The notes beneath the pieces were generated by a model. The model was not told where the DNA came from, made no database searches, and was given only the letters and a program-made list of their open reading frames with translations. This document shows, piece by piece, positions 1 through 9,377 of a stretch of 64,000 nucleotides of DNA. The stretch is from Actinomadura macrotermitis (lineage in GTDB: Bacteria > Actinomycetota > Actinomycetes > Streptosporangiales > Streptosporangiaceae). The DNA lies in assembly GCF_009604375.1 (NCBI RefSeq), contig NZ_WEGH01000001.1, positions 2,232,001 to 2,296,000 on the forward strand, read 5' to 3'. Numbering within the stretch: the first letter of the stretch is position 1; each line of letters begins with the position of its first letter. A program made the position numbers and the translations under genes.

Positions 1-1183
1 CGTCGACGAACAGCGGCTGGGTGACCCGCAGCGAGATCCGGCCGATCTCGTTCAGGCCGAGGCCGGTGGCCTGCTCGTCGCGGTGCAGGGTGTTGACGTC
101 CAGCCGGTAGTTCAGGTCCTTGACCATCGCCTTGGCGGTGCGGGTGGTGTGCTTCAGCACCAGCCGGGTGCGCGGCGTCAGCTGCCGGTCGGGGGTCATC
201 CAGCAGACCATCGCCTCCAGGTCCTGGGCGACCTCGGGCCGGTTGTTCGGCCGGGCGATCATGTCGCCGCGGGAGATGTCGATGTCGTCGGCCAGGCGCA
301 GCGTCACCGACATCGGCGGGTAGGCCTCGGCGACGGGCCCGGCGGGCCCGTCGATGTGGGCGATGGTGGTGGTGAGCCCCGACGGCAGGTGCACCACCTC
401 GTCGCCGGGCTTCAGCACCCCGCCGGCGACCTGGCCCGCGTAGCCGCGGTAGTCGTGCAGCTCGGGGTCGGTGGAGGCGTGCGGCCGGATCACGTACTGC
501 ACCGGGAACCGCACGTCGATCAGGTTGCGGTCGGAGGCGATGTGCACGTGCTCCAGGTGGTGCAGCAGCGAGCTGCCCTCGTACCAGGGCATGTTCACCG
601 ACCGCTCCACCACGTTGTCGCCGTGCAGCGCCGACAGCGGGATGAAGGACAGGTCGGTGATCTCCAGCTTGGACGCGAACGCGGTGAACTCGTCCACGAT
701 CGACTCGTAGACGGCCTGGTCGTAGGCGACCAGGTCCATCTTGTTCACCGCCACGACCAGGTGCGGCACCTTCAGCAGGGTCGCCAGGAAGGCGTGCCGG
801 CGCGACTGCTCCAGGATGCCCTTGCGCGCGTCCACCAGGATGATCGCCAGGTCGGCGGTGGAGGCGCCGGTGACCATGTTGCGGGTGTACTGGATGTGCC
901 CGGGGGTGTCGGCGATGATGAACTTGCGCCGCGGCGTGGCGAAGTAGCGGTAGGCCACGTCGATGGTGATGCCCTGCTCGCGCTCGGCGCGCAGGCCGTC
1001 GGTGAGCAGCGCGAGGTTGGTGTACTCCTCGCCGCGGTCGGCGCTGGTGCGCTCCACCGACTCCAGCTGGTCCTCGAAGATCGACTTGGAGTCGAACAGC
1101 AGCCGCCCGATCAGGGTGGACTTGCCGTCGTCGACGCTGCCCGCCGTGGCGAACCGCAGGATGTCCATGTTGTGGGCGGCCAT
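1..1183 (-). CDS. cysN: Sulfate adenylyltransferase large subunit CysN (partial, C-terminus outside window)
   Basis: GTP-dependent subunit of ATP sulfurylase, which with CysD makes adenosine 5'-phosphosulfate from ATP and sulfate in the cytoplasm. About 394 residues are present and the frame runs off the left edge. The translation-factor GTPase motifs are visible: P-loop GSVDDGKS at residues 15-22, GIT at 71-73, DTPGH at 92-96 and NKMD near 147. The start ATG shares its A with the cysD stop (TAATG), so the two genes are translationally coupled. No APS-kinase fusion can be judged because the 3' end is missing. Confidence 0.96.
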   Translation of the reverse strand, partial: MAAHNMDILRFATAGSVDDGKSTLIGRLLFDSKSIFEDQLESVERTSADRGEEYTNLALLTDGLRAEREQGITIDVAYRYFATPRRKFIIADTPGHIQYTRNMVTGASTADLAIILVDARKGILEQSRRHAFLATLLKVPHLVVAVNKMDLVAYDQAVYESIVDEFTAFASKLEITDLSFIPLSALHGDNVVERSVNMPWYEGSSLLHHLEHVHIASDRNLIDVRFPVQYVIRPHASTDPELHDYRGYAGQVAGGVLKPGDEVVHLPSGLTTTIAHIDGPAGPVAEAYPPMSVTLRLADDIDISRGDMIARPNNRPEVAQDLEAMVCWMTPDRQLTPRTRLVLKHTTRTAKAMVKDLNYRLDVNTLHRDEQATGLGLNEIGRISLRVTQPLFVD

Positions 1184-2097
1184 TAGAAGTAGCCCTCCTT
1201 CTTGCGGTCCTCCATGGCGGCCTCGCTGGCCCGGTCGTCGGCGCGGGTCTGGCCGCGCTCGGTGATGCGCGTCGCCGCGATCTCCTCGATGACCTCGTCC
1301 AGGGTGGTCGCGGACGACTTGACCGCGCCGGTGCAGGACGCGTCGCCGACGGTGCGGTAGCGGACGGTGGCGGTGAACGCCGGCTCGTCGTCGCCGCGGT
1401 TGGCGTACTCGATGTCGGCCAGCAGCATGCCGTCGCGCTCGAACACGCGCCGCTCGTGCGCGAAGTAGATCGAGGGCAGCTCCAGCTCCTCGCGCCGGAT
1501 GTAGTCCCAGATGTCCAGCTCGGTCCAGTTGGACAGCGGGAACACCCGCACGTGCTCGCCCTGGCGGATCCGGGTGTTGTACAGGTTCCACAGCTCGGGG
1601 CGCTGGTTCTTGGGGTCCCACTGCCCGAACTCGTCGCGGAAGGACACCACGCGCTCCTTGGCGCGGGCCTTCTCCTCGTCGCGGCGGGCGCCGCCGAACG
1701 CGGCGTCGAAGCGGTGCTCCTCGATCGCGTCCAGCAGCGTGGTGGTCTGCAGCCGGTTGCGGCTGGCGCGGCGGCCGGTCTCCTCCACCACGCGGCCGGC
1801 GTCGATGGAGTCCTGCACCGAGGCGACGACGAGGCGGACGCCGGTCTCGGCGACGCGGCGGTCGCGGTACTCGATGACCTCGGGGAAGTTGTGGCCGGTG
1901 TCGACGTGCATGACGGGGAAGGGCACCGGGGCGGGCCAGAACGCCTTCTGGGCCAGGCGCAGCATCACGATGCTGTCCTTGCCGCCGGAGAACAGCAGGA
2001 CCGGGCGTTCGAACTCGGCCGCCACCTCCCGGATGATCTGGATGGACTCGGCTTCGAGGACGTCTAGCTGGGACAGCAGATAATCGCAGCGCTGCAT
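1183..2097 (-). CDS. cysD: Sulfate adenylyltransferase small subunit CysD
   Basis: Adenylating subunit of ATP sulfurylase, partner of CysN. The 304-residue protein has the PP-loop SGGKDS at residues 37-42 and an ending (GYF) typical of the family. The open frame extends far upstream, but I chose the ATG at 2097 because the family starts about 35 residues before the PP-loop, a GGAGAG ribosome-binding site precedes it, and the upstream extension is low-complexity Arg/Ala sequence that is a shadow of cysQ. The gene lies 119 bp downstream of cysQ and overlaps cysN by one base. Confidence 0.96.
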   Translation of the reverse strand: MQRCDYLLSQLDVLEAESIQIIREVAAEFERPVLLFSGGKDSIVMLRLAQKAFWPAPVPFPVMHVDTGHNFPEVIEYRDRRVAETGVRLVVASVQDSIDAGRVVEETGRRASRNRLQTTTLLDAIEEHRFDAAFGGARRDEEKARAKERVVSFRDEFGQWDPKNQRPELWNLYNTRIRQGEHVRVFPLSNWTELDIWDYIRREELELPSIYFAHERRVFERDGMLLADIEYANRGDDEPAFTATVRYRTVGDASCTGAVKSSATTLDEVIEEIAATRITERGQTRADDRASEAAMEDRKKEGYF

Positions 2098-2216
2098 GTC
2101 TGGGGCTCTCTCCACGCTGTTGGCAAGGGTGCACCGATGGGGCCGTGGCACGGCGCCGCGCCCAATCGGTCTGAACGGCGATTCGCCGGAAGCTGTTCCG
2201 GGCGGTCGCCCGGGGG

Positions 2217-3095
2217 TCACTCGGGCAGTGCGTCGCTCACGTCCCGTATGCCGGTCAGCAGCGTCGATGACGACACGGGATGGCACACCAGGATATCCGG
2301 CAGCCTCGGGTCCCTCCGGTTGTAGGCCAGGGGGGAGCCGTCGATCCGGGAGGCGTGCGCGCCCGCGGCGAGGGCGACGGCGGCCGGCGCGGCCGAGTCC
2401 CACTCGTACTGGCCGCCGGCGTGCAGGTAGGCGTCGACGTCGCCGAGCAGCACCGCGGAGATCTTCGCTCCGGCCGACCCGATCGGCACGAGTTCCACGT
2501 CCAGGCCGAGCTTTCCGGCCAGCTCGGTGACGAACTGCGGCGGCCGGGTGCGGCTGACCGCGATGCGCAGCCGGCCCTCCCGCGGCGGGCGGACGCGCAG
2601 GGGTTCGGCGCCCGCCAGCGCGCCGTCCGGCGACGTGCGCAACGTCACACCCTGCGCGGGCAGCGCGACCGCCCCGGCGGTCAGCCCGCCGGCCCCGCCG
2701 CCCGCGCGGCGTTCCCACAGCGCGACGTGGACGGCCCAGTCGCGGCGGCCCTCCTCGGAGAACTCGCGGGTCCCGTCGAGCGGGTCGATGATCCAGACGC
2801 GGTCGGCGGCGAGCCGGTCACCGGTGGCGGTGTTGCCGGTGGGCGCGCGCTCGTCGCCCCGCGCGCGCTTGCCCGCGACCGACGTGCGGCCCTCCTCCGA
2901 CAGGATCGCGTCGCCGGGACGACACTCGGCCAGGGCGGCCATCAGGTACTCGTGCGCCCGCAGGTCGCCGGTGTCCTTCAGGGCCCGCGCGTCGGCGAAC
3001 CCCAGCTCGTCCCTGACGCCCAGCAGCAGGCGTCCCGCGGCCTCGGCGAGCCGCCCCGCCAGCGCGTGGTCGTCCTGCGCCGTGTGCTCCGTCAT
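2217..3095 (-). CDS. cysQ: 3'(2'),5'-bisphosphate nucleotidase CysQ
   Basis: Inositol-monophosphatase-fold enzyme that hydrolyses 3'-phosphoadenosine 5'-phosphate (and PAPS in actinobacteria), which fits its place upstream of cysDN. The 292-residue protein carries the metal-binding motif DPLDGT at residues 104-109, an SEEG segment near 66-69 and the second motif WDSAAP near residue 227. The GAGGG preceding the ATG is unusually close. The upstream region (3096-3189) contains a GTATAC-rich stretch that could hold the promoter, but I see no recognisable operator. Confidence 0.92.
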   Translation of the reverse strand: MTEHTAQDDHALAGRLAEAAGRLLLGVRDELGFADARALKDTGDLRAHEYLMAALAECRPGDAILSEEGRTSVAGKRARGDERAPTGNTATGDRLAADRVWIIDPLDGTREFSEEGRRDWAVHVALWERRAGGGAGGLTAGAVALPAQGVTLRTSPDGALAGAEPLRVRPPREGRLRIAVSRTRPPQFVTELAGKLGLDVELVPIGSAGAKISAVLLGDVDAYLHAGGQYEWDSAAPAAVALAAGAHASRIDGSPLAYNRRDPRLPDILVCHPVSSSTLLTGIRDVSDALPE

Positions 3096-3189
3096 CCCTC
3101 GATCACATTCCCGACTCGGCTGGTCTGTTCGGTATACATTCTCACGTACACCGGGCCGCCGCCGGGCGGGGCGGGGGTATGCGGCGCCG

Positions 3190-4665
3190 CTAGTAGGCGC
3201 CCGAGCCGCGGAAGACCGCCGCGCCGGTCTTCCACATGATCTGCAGGTCCAGCGCCAGCGACCAGTTGTCGACGTAGCGCAGGTCCAGCCGCACCGACTC
3301 CTCCCACGACAGGTCGGAGCGGCCGCTCACCTGCCACAGGCCGGTGAGGCCGGGCTTGACCACCAGCCGGCGGTGCACGTCCCCGCCGTACCGGGCGACC
3401 TCCTCGGGCAGCGGCGGCCGCGGCCCGACCAGCGACATGTCGCCGCGCAGCACGTTCAGCAGCTGCGGCAGCTCGTCCAGGGAGTAGCGGCGCAGCCACC
3501 GGCCGACGCCGGTGATGCGCGGATCGGCCTTGATCTTGAACAGGACGCCGTCGTTCTCGTTGTGCTCCAGCAGCGTGTGCTTGCGCGCCTCGGCGTCGGC
3601 GACCATCGTGCGGAACTTGAACACGGTGAACTCGCGGCCGTCGCGGCCGACCCGCGTCTGGCGGAACAGCACCGGGCCGTTGCTGGTCATCCGGATCAGC
3701 ACCGCGACCACGAACAGCAGCGGCGCCAGCGCCACCAGCCCGAACAGCGCGCCGCTGCGGTCGAACAGATCCTTGAAGATCTTGCGGCCGCCCTCCAGCT
3801 CGGGGTGCTCCACGTGCAGCAGCGGCAGCCCCGCGACCGGGCGGATCGAGATGCGCGGGCCGGTCACGTCCATCAGCGCGGGCGCCACGACCAGCTCCAC
3901 GTCGTCGCGCTCGATCTGCCAGGCCAGCCGGCGCAGCGCGACACCGTCCATCTCCGGGCAGGCCAGCACCGCGACCGAGTCGGCGCCGAGGTGCTCCACC
4001 ACCGCCGCGGCCTGCCCGAAGTCGCCGAGCACCGGCACCCCCTCGACCTCGGCGACCGCGTCGTCGCCGCTGGTCAGCGCGGGCGGCAGGCACACCGCGA
4101 CGATGTCCATGCCGTGGTAGGCCTTCTGCCGCAGCAGCCGGATCAGGTCGCCGACCGCGGCGCGGTGCCCGACCGCGACGACCCGCCGCATGCACTCGCC
4201 CTTCCAGCGCTGGCGGTGCAGCCACTTGCGCAGCCGGTACCGGGCGACCAGGTTCAAGAACGTGCCGAAGGGCAGCGCCATCACCACGTACCCGCGCGCG
4301 ATCTCGGTCTTGGTGGCGTAGGCGACGACCGCGACGGCCGCGGTGAGGATGAACCCGGCGCGCAGCACCCGGTGGAACTCCTCGTACCCGACGCCGGTGT
4401 AGCGCGGCTGGTAGGCGCGGCACATCGCCAGCACCAGCAGCCACACGACCGGCAGCGCCACCGTCAGCGCGGCATAGGGCGTCGTCGGCTCGCTCGGCAG
4501 GCCGGGGAACCGCAGCACGAACGCCACCAGGCAGGCCAGCAGCATGCTGAGGAAGTCCAGCGCGTAGGCCGCCCGGCGGTACCACAGCGGCCAGCGCTGC
4601 ACGGGAACGTACTGTTCCCCCGGCCCGGCCGCGACCTCGGTCCGAACCTCGTCAACGACCGCCAT
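3190..4665 (-). CDS. Polyprenyl-phosphate sugar-1-phosphate transferase (bacterial sugar transferase family)
   Basis: Probable initiating enzyme of exopolysaccharide or glycoconjugate synthesis: it transfers a sugar-1-phosphate to a polyprenyl phosphate at the membrane. The 491-residue protein has four N-terminal membrane segments (about 28-142), a CoA-binding-like middle domain, a fifth membrane segment near 290-309 and the catalytic C-terminal domain with FKFRTM, the DELPQLLNVL segment, LVGPRPP and the KPGLTGLWQV segment, as in WcaJ/ExoY/CpsE proteins. I chose the ATG at 4665 over one at 4698 because GGGGGAGG lies seven bases upstream. The sugar cannot be told from sequence, and no polysaccharide cluster surrounds it. 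Confidence 0.88.
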   Translation of the reverse strand: MAVVDEVRTEVAAGPGEQYVPVQRWPLWYRRAAYALDFLSMLLACLVAFVLRFPGLPSEPTTPYAALTVALPVVWLLVLAMCRAYQPRYTGVGYEEFHRVLRAGFILTAAVAVVAYATKTEIARGYVVMALPFGTFLNLVARYRLRKWLHRQRWKGECMRRVVAVGHRAAVGDLIRLLRQKAYHGMDIVAVCLPPALTSGDDAVAEVEGVPVLGDFGQAAAVVEHLGADSVAVLACPEMDGVALRRLAWQIERDDVELVVAPALMDVTGPRISIRPVAGLPLLHVEHPELEGGRKIFKDLFDRSGALFGLVALAPLLFVVAVLIRMTSNGPVLFRQTRVGRDGREFTVFKFRTMVADAEARKHTLLEHNENDGVLFKIKADPRITGVGRWLRRYSLDELPQLLNVLRGDMSLVGPRPPLPEEVARYGGDVHRRLVVKPGLTGLWQVSGRSDLSWEESVRLDLRYVDNWSLALDLQIMWKTGAAVFRGSGAY

Positions 4666-4876
4666 GGACGCCTCCCCCAACGCTGGCCCTGCATTCACGC
4701 ACGCGACAAGGTGTGCGATCTCTCTCCAAGACGGCCGAACGGTACGTCAGGTTCACATGTGTCCCCCGCGTCCTCGGCTGCATCCTACGGCCGTCTCATC
4801 AGGGACGCAGTGCCCTCCGCCGTCTCGAACCGGCCATTTCCCCGGTTCGGCCGGAACCGGCCGCAACCGGGGCCGG

Positions 4877-5452
4877 TCACCCCGCGTGGAAGGTGTTCTG
4901 CGCCGCGTCCAGCCCGTGGACGATCAGCGCCTCGACCGCGTCCGCGGCCTGCTCGACGTTCAGGTCGAGCTCCCTGCGCTCGGTGGCGGAGAAGTCCTTC
5001 AGCACGAACGCCGCCGCGTCCATCCGGCCCGGCGGCCGGCCCACGCCGAACCGCACCCGCAGATAGTCCTTACCGCCGAGCGACTTGGTGATGGAGCGCA
5101 GCCCGTTGTGGCCGTTGTCGCCGCCGCCCTTCTTCAGGCGCAGCGCCGAGAAGGGGATGTCCAGCTCGTCGTGCACGACGACGACCCGCTCCAGCGGAAC
5201 CTTGTAGAAGTCGCAGAGGCCCTTCACCGGGCCGCCCGACTCGTTCATGTAGGTGCGCGGCTTGGCCAGCACCACACGCGCCCCGGCGAGCCGCCCCTCC
5301 AGGACGTCCGCGCGCGCTTTGTGCGCCTTGAACTTCCCGCCAACGCGCCCGGCCAGCACGTCCAGCACCATGAACCCGGCGTTGTGCCGGTTCCCGGCAT
5401 AGGACGGGCCCGGGTTCCCCAGCCCCACCACCAGCCACAGGTCCGCGCTCAC
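4877..5452 (-). CDS. pth: Peptidyl-tRNA hydrolase
   Basis: Cleaves the ester bond of peptidyl-tRNAs released from stalled ribosomes. At 191 residues it has the family length. It starts with the GLGNPGP signature and has the catalytic His in NRHNAGF, with PRTYMNESG and VVHDELD further on. It lies 97 bp downstream of rplY, in the rplY-pth order conserved in actinobacteria, separated from it by a GC-rich hairpin. Confidence 0.97.
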   Translation of the reverse strand: MSADLWLVVGLGNPGPSYAGNRHNAGFMVLDVLAGRVGGKFKAHKARADVLEGRLAGARVVLAKPRTYMNESGGPVKGLCDFYKVPLERVVVVHDELDIPFSALRLKKGGGDNGHNGLRSITKSLGGKDYLRVRFGVGRPPGRMDAAAFVLKDFSATERRELDLNVEQAADAVEALIVHGLDAAQNTFHAG

Positions 5453-5474
5453 CCGAACTCCTCACACCCATGCG

Positions 5475-5508
5475 ACGGCCCCCGCCGATGAACACCCGCG
5501 GGGGCCGT
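5475..5508 (-). terminator. Intergenic hairpin between rplY and pth
   Basis: An 11-bp perfect stem (ACGGCCCCCGC / GCGGGGGCCGT) with a 12-base loop lies between the rplY stop and the pth start. It has no T-tract on either strand, so it may be a weak terminator, a processing site or a brake that lowers pth expression relative to rplY. Confidence 0.55.
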
Positions 5509-5549
5509 GAAAGAACCGCAAGCCGCCCGGAACCGGGCGGCGTCCACCA

Positions 5550-6188
5550 CTACTCGGCGGCGGGCTCGGCGTCGGAGACGCCCTCGACCTCGGCCTCGGC
5601 CTCGGCGGCGCCCTCGGTCTCGGTGCTCTCCTCCATCGCGGCGGCCGCGGCGGCCGCGTCGGCGATCTGCAGCACCATCGCGTCCTCGTCGGTGGCCAGC
5701 GCGGCACCGCGCGGCAGCTGCACGTCCTTGGCCAGCAGCTGGTCGCCGACGGCCAGGCCCGCGATGTCCACGTCGATGGCCTCGGGGATGTGCGTGGCCT
5801 CGGCCTCGATCGACAGCTGCACCAGCTCCTGCTGCACCTGCCCGCCCACGGCCACCTCACCGGTCAGGTTCAGCGGGATGTCGACGGTGACCTTCTCGCC
5901 CCGCTTGACCAGCAGCAGGTCGACGTGCTCCAGGAAACCCTTGATCGGGTCGCGCTGCACGTCCTTCGGCAGCGCCAGCTCCGAACCCGAACCGAGACCC
6001 TCGATGGTGAGCAGCACGTTCGGGGTCTTCAGCGCGAGCATCAGCTCGTGGCCCGGCAGCGAGATGTGCTGCGGGTCGGTGCCGTGGCCGTAGAGGACGG
6101 CGGGCACCTTGCCGGCGCGGCGGGTGCGGCGCGAGGCGCCCTTGCCGAACTCGGTGCGCGGCTCGGCGGCGATACGTACCTCGGACAC
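5550..6188 (-). CDS. rplY: 50S ribosomal protein L25 / general stress protein Ctc
   Basis: Binds 5S rRNA in the large ribosomal subunit. The 212-residue protein is the long Ctc type: an L25 domain (EPRTEFGKGASRRTRRAG near the start) followed by the TL5 C-terminal beta domain, then an acidic Ala/Glu-rich tail of about 40 residues. I chose the GTG at 6188 because GAGGAG lies eight bases upstream; a further upstream start at 6218 has no such site. It lies downstream of prs, separated by a terminator. Confidence 0.95.
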   Translation of the reverse strand: MSEVRIAAEPRTEFGKGASRRTRRAGKVPAVLYGHGTDPQHISLPGHELMLALKTPNVLLTIEGLGSGSELALPKDVQRDPIKGFLEHVDLLLVKRGEKVTVDIPLNLTGEVAVGGQVQQELVQLSIEAEATHIPEAIDVDIAGLAVGDQLLAKDVQLPRGAALATDEDAMVLQIADAAAAAAAMEESTETEGAAEAEAEVEGVSDAEPAAE

Positions 6189-6433
6189 GGCGGAAACTCC
6201 TCGTTTGTTGCGATCCACGGCCGTCCGGCATTGGACGTCCGCTACGGACAGAGCGAATCAGGCGTAGCTCGATGCGTCAGGCGCCTCGAAGATTCTTTGC
6301 GTTCCCCAGGGAGTACGGGACCTGTGCCGGAAACCGCACTGGACGACCCGGGGCATACGCGGATTGAAGAAGTCTAGCCGATCGCCGCAACGCCCCAAGC
6401 CACCGGGACGCCACTACCACCCGCGCCACCCGG

Positions 6434-6475
6434 AAGAAAAGGCCCGGGGCCCGCCGACACGGCGGACCCCGGGCC
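6434..6475 (-). terminator. Rho-independent terminator after prs
   Basis: A 16-bp stem with one mismatch (left arm GGCCCGGGGCCCGCCG from 6441, loop ACAC, right arm ending at 6475) is followed on the minus strand by TTTTCTT. It lies 14 bases past the prs stop, so prs transcription probably ends here and rplY-pth has its own promoter in 6190-6435. Confidence 0.85.
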
Positions 6476-6488
6476 ACATCCCGCTACC

Positions 6489-7469
6489 TCAGCTGTGCCC
6501 GCCGAACAGGCTCGTCACCGAACCGTCGCTGAACACCTCGTTGATCGCCCGCGCGACCAGCGGCGCGATCGACAGCACCGTCAGCTTGTCGAACTGCTTG
6601 TCCTCGGGGATCGGCAGCGTGTTGGTGAGGATCACCTCGGAGATGCGCGAGTTCTTCAGCCGGTCCACCGCCGGACCCGACAGCACCCCGTGCGTCGCCG
6701 CCACCACGACCTTGGTCGCGCCATGGTCGAACAGCGCGTCCGCCGCCTTCACGATCGTGCCACCGGTGTCGATCATGTCGTCGACGATCACGCAGGTGCG
6801 GCCCTTGACCTCGCCCACCACGTCGAAGACCTTCACCTCGTTGGCGACCTCGGGATCACGCTTCTTGTGGATGATCGCCATCGGCACCCCGCCCAGCCGG
6901 TCCGACCAGCGCTCGGTCACCCGCACCCGGCCCGCGTCCGGCGCCACCACCGTCACCTGCGACAGGTCCAGCCGCGACTCGAAGTGGTCCGCCAGCAGGT
7001 CCAGCGCGAACAGGTGGTCCACCGGCCCGTCGAAGAACCCCTGGATCTGCGCCGTGTGCAGGTCCACCGTGATCAGCCGGTCCGCGCCCGCCGTCTTGAA
7101 CAGGTCCGCCATCAGCCGCGCCGAGATCGGCTCGCGGCCCCGGTGCTTCTTGTCCTGCCGCGCGTACCCGAAGAACGGCGCGACCACGGTGATCCGCTTG
7201 GCCGACGCGCGCTTCAGCGCGTCCACCATGATCAGCTGCTCCATGATCCACTGATTGATGGGAGCCGTGTGGCTCTGGATCACGAAGGCGTCCGAACCAC
7301 GCACCGACTCCAGGAACCGAACGAACGTCTCACCGTTGGCGAAGTCGTACGCCGAGGTCGGCGTGAGCTCGACGTTGAGGTTCTCGGCCACCTCCTTGGC
7401 CAGCTCCGGGTCGGCACGGCCCGTGAAGAGCATCAGCTTCTTCTGGCCACTCGCCTTGATCCCACTCAC
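6489..7469 (-). CDS. prs: Ribose-phosphate pyrophosphokinase (PRPP synthase)
   Basis: Makes phosphoribosyl pyrophosphate from ribose 5-phosphate and ATP for nucleotide, His and Trp synthesis. The 326-residue class I enzyme has the RQDKKHRGREPISA ATP-binding segment, DLHTAQIQGFF and the PRPP loop VIVDDMIDTGGT. I chose GTG at 7469 (protein starts VSGIKASG) because streptomycete homologues begin at this position and GGGGGAG lies nine bases upstream; a TTG three codons earlier abuts the Shine-Dalgarno. It is 76 bp downstream of glmU. Confidence 0.96.
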   Translation of the reverse strand: MSGIKASGQKKLMLFTGRADPELAKEVAENLNVELTPTSAYDFANGETFVRFLESVRGSDAFVIQSHTAPINQWIMEQLIMVDALKRASAKRITVVAPFFGYARQDKKHRGREPISARLMADLFKTAGADRLITVDLHTAQIQGFFDGPVDHLFALDLLADHFESRLDLSQVTVVAPDAGRVRVTERWSDRLGGVPMAIIHKKRDPEVANEVKVFDVVGEVKGRTCVIVDDMIDTGGTIVKAADALFDHGATKVVVAATHGVLSGPAVDRLKNSRISEVILTNTLPIPEDKQFDKLTVLSIAPLVARAINEVFSDGSVTSLFGGHS

Positions 7470-7545
7470 CTCTGACAACTCCCCCTCAATGGATCTTCCA
7501 CAACCGCGCCCCGCGAGGCACGAAACTCATCCGGGCCGGCGGCGC

Positions 7546-8985
7546 TCACTCCCCGCCCCGGCCCTCCCGGGCCCGGCGCGCCGCCTCCGCAGCAGGGGTA
7601 CCGGCGCGCCTGCGCTCCACCCACCCCTCAATATTGCGCTGCTGACCTCGCGCGACGGCCATCGCCCCAGGGGGAACGTCGTTGACGATGACGGAACCGG
7701 CCGCCGTATAGGCACCGTCCCCGACCGACACGGGCGCGACGATCATGTTGTCGCTGCCCACCTTCACGTGATCACCGATCACGCTGCGGTGCTTGTTCAC
7801 ACCGTCGTAGTTCACGAACACCGAACTGGCCCCGATGTTGGACCCCGTCCCGATCTCCGCGTCGCCCACATACGTCAGATGCGGGACCTTCGACCCCTCA
7901 CCGACCTGCGCGTTCTTCATCTCCACATACGTGCCGGCCTTCGCCTTGCGCGCCAGCACCGTCCCCGGCCGCAGATACGCGTACGGACCCACCGACGCCT
8001 CCGGCCCGATCTCCGCGCCCACGCACACCGCGTTCACCACCACGGCCTCCGCGCCCACCACCGTGTCGGTCAGCGTGCACCCCGGCCCCACCTGCGCACC
8101 CTCGCCCAGCCGCGTCGCACCGTGCAGCTGCGTGTTCGGATGCACCACCGCGTCCCGCTCCGCCGACACCTGCACATCGATCCACGTCGACGCCGGATCC
8201 ACGATCGTCACCCCGGCCCGCATATGCGCCTCCAGGACCCGGTCGTTCAGCTGCCGCCGCGCCTGGGCCAACTGCACCCGGTCGTTGACGCCCTGCGTCT
8301 CGACCCAGTCCTCGCTCAGGTACGCACCGGCGCGATGACCATCGCCCCGCAGGATCGCCACCACATCGGTGAGGTACTCCTCACCACCGGCGTTGTCGGT
8401 CGTCACCCGCTTCAGCGCACCCGCCAGCAGCGCGCCGTCGAACGCGTACATGCCGACATTGATCTCACTGATGGCCCGCTGCTCCGCCGTGGCGTCCTTG
8501 TGCTCCACGATCGCCGCCACCGCCCCGCCGTCCTCCCGGACAATGCGGCCATAACCGGTCGCGTCAGGCATCTCGGTGGTGAGGATCGTCACGGCATTGC
8601 CGTCCTCCTCATGCGCCCGCACCATCGCCGCCAGCGTCTCCCCGCGCAGCAACGGATGATCGCCATTGGTGACCACCACCGTCCCGCGCAACTCCCCCAC
8701 CTGCTCCAGAGCGACCCGGACCGCATGCCCGGTACCCCCCTGGCGCTCCTGCACGACAGGCACCGCATCCGGCGCGTGCTCCGCCAGATGCTCGATCACC
8801 TGCTCGCGCCGATGGCCGACGACGACGACGAGCCGCTCGGGCTCCAGTTCACGGGCGGCGGCCAGCACATGGCCGACCATCGTTCGCCCGCCCAGTTCAT
8901 GCAGGATCTTGGAAGTCCGGGACTTCATCCGGGTGCCCTCGCCGGCGGCGAGGACGATGACAGCAGCCGGGCGGCTCGCGCTCAC
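7546..8985 (-). CDS. glmU: Bifunctional GlmU: glucosamine-1-phosphate acetyltransferase / GlcNAc-1-P uridylyltransferase
   Basis: Makes UDP-GlcNAc for peptidoglycan. The 479-residue protein has the N-terminal nucleotidyltransferase domain (LAAGEGTRMKS near residue 15) and a C-terminal left-handed beta-helix of hexapeptide repeats with the acetyltransferase segment YDGVNKHRSVIGD. I chose GTG at 8985 because GAGGAG precedes it at seven bases and the following sequence matches the family N-terminus; the ATG at 9003 overlaps that ribosome-binding site. It is the next gene after tRNA-Gln on the same strand. Confidence 0.96.
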   Translation of the reverse strand: MSASRPAAVIVLAAGEGTRMKSRTSKILHELGGRTMVGHVLAAARELEPERLVVVVGHRREQVIEHLAEHAPDAVPVVQERQGGTGHAVRVALEQVGELRGTVVVTNGDHPLLRGETLAAMVRAHEEDGNAVTILTTEMPDATGYGRIVREDGGAVAAIVEHKDATAEQRAISEINVGMYAFDGALLAGALKRVTTDNAGGEEYLTDVVAILRGDGHRAGAYLSEDWVETQGVNDRVQLAQARRQLNDRVLEAHMRAGVTIVDPASTWIDVQVSAERDAVVHPNTQLHGATRLGEGAQVGPGCTLTDTVVGAEAVVVNAVCVGAEIGPEASVGPYAYLRPGTVLARKAKAGTYVEMKNAQVGEGSKVPHLTYVGDAEIGTGSNIGASSVFVNYDGVNKHRSVIGDHVKVGSDNMIVAPVSVGDGAYTAAGSVIVNDVPPGAMAVARGQQRNIEGWVERRRAGTPAAEAARRAREGRGGE

Positions 8986-9226
8986 GAAGAGGCTCCTCGG
9001 CATTGCGGACGGGAATCGGCTCGGGATCGCTCGGCCACAGGGCCACCGCACCAGGGCATGGCGAAGCCGCAGCTCACCCGACACCCGAAGGATACCGCCA
9101 CGCCCGGATCTGTCACCCCGGGGCACCCGGTTGGCCGCCCGCCCCCCGGCCGACGAGTCCGCCGGGCAGAGGTGGCATCATCAATCACCGCAGCACACAG
9201 AGCAGGGTATTATACAAAAAGAATTG

Positions 9227-9299
9227 CTCCGCCGCTAGGACTCGAACCTAGAATCTTCAGGACCAAAACCTGCTGCGTTCCCTATTACGCCACGGCGGA
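9227..9299 (-). tRNA. tRNA-Gln (anticodon TTG)
   Basis: A 73-nt cloverleaf on the minus strand. The acceptor stem is TCCGCCG paired with CGGCGGA, with discriminator G. The anticodon stem-loop CAGG-TTTTGGT-CCTG gives anticodon TTG, and the T arm is CTAGG-TTCGAGT-CCTAG. No CCA is encoded. The 3' flank (CAATTCTTTTTG) is T-rich and may end transcription. A tRNA-Gln just upstream of glmU is usual in actinobacteria. Confidence 0.96.
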
Positions 9300-9377
9300 A
9301 TGGCTGATCAGCCTGCACAGGCAGACACTGACCAGCAACTACGATACCGGTCCTTTGCCGCCGGCACGCAAACCAAA

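Noticed and set aside
2098..2718. N-terminal extension of CysD
   Set aside because: The extra 207 residues overlap cysQ, are Arg/Ala/Gly repeats, and are absent from the family; the ATG at 2097 has a ribosome-binding site.
2527..5091. An 854-residue open frame on the plus strand
   Set aside because: It runs antisense to cysQ, the sugar transferase and pth, all of which have clear family motifs.
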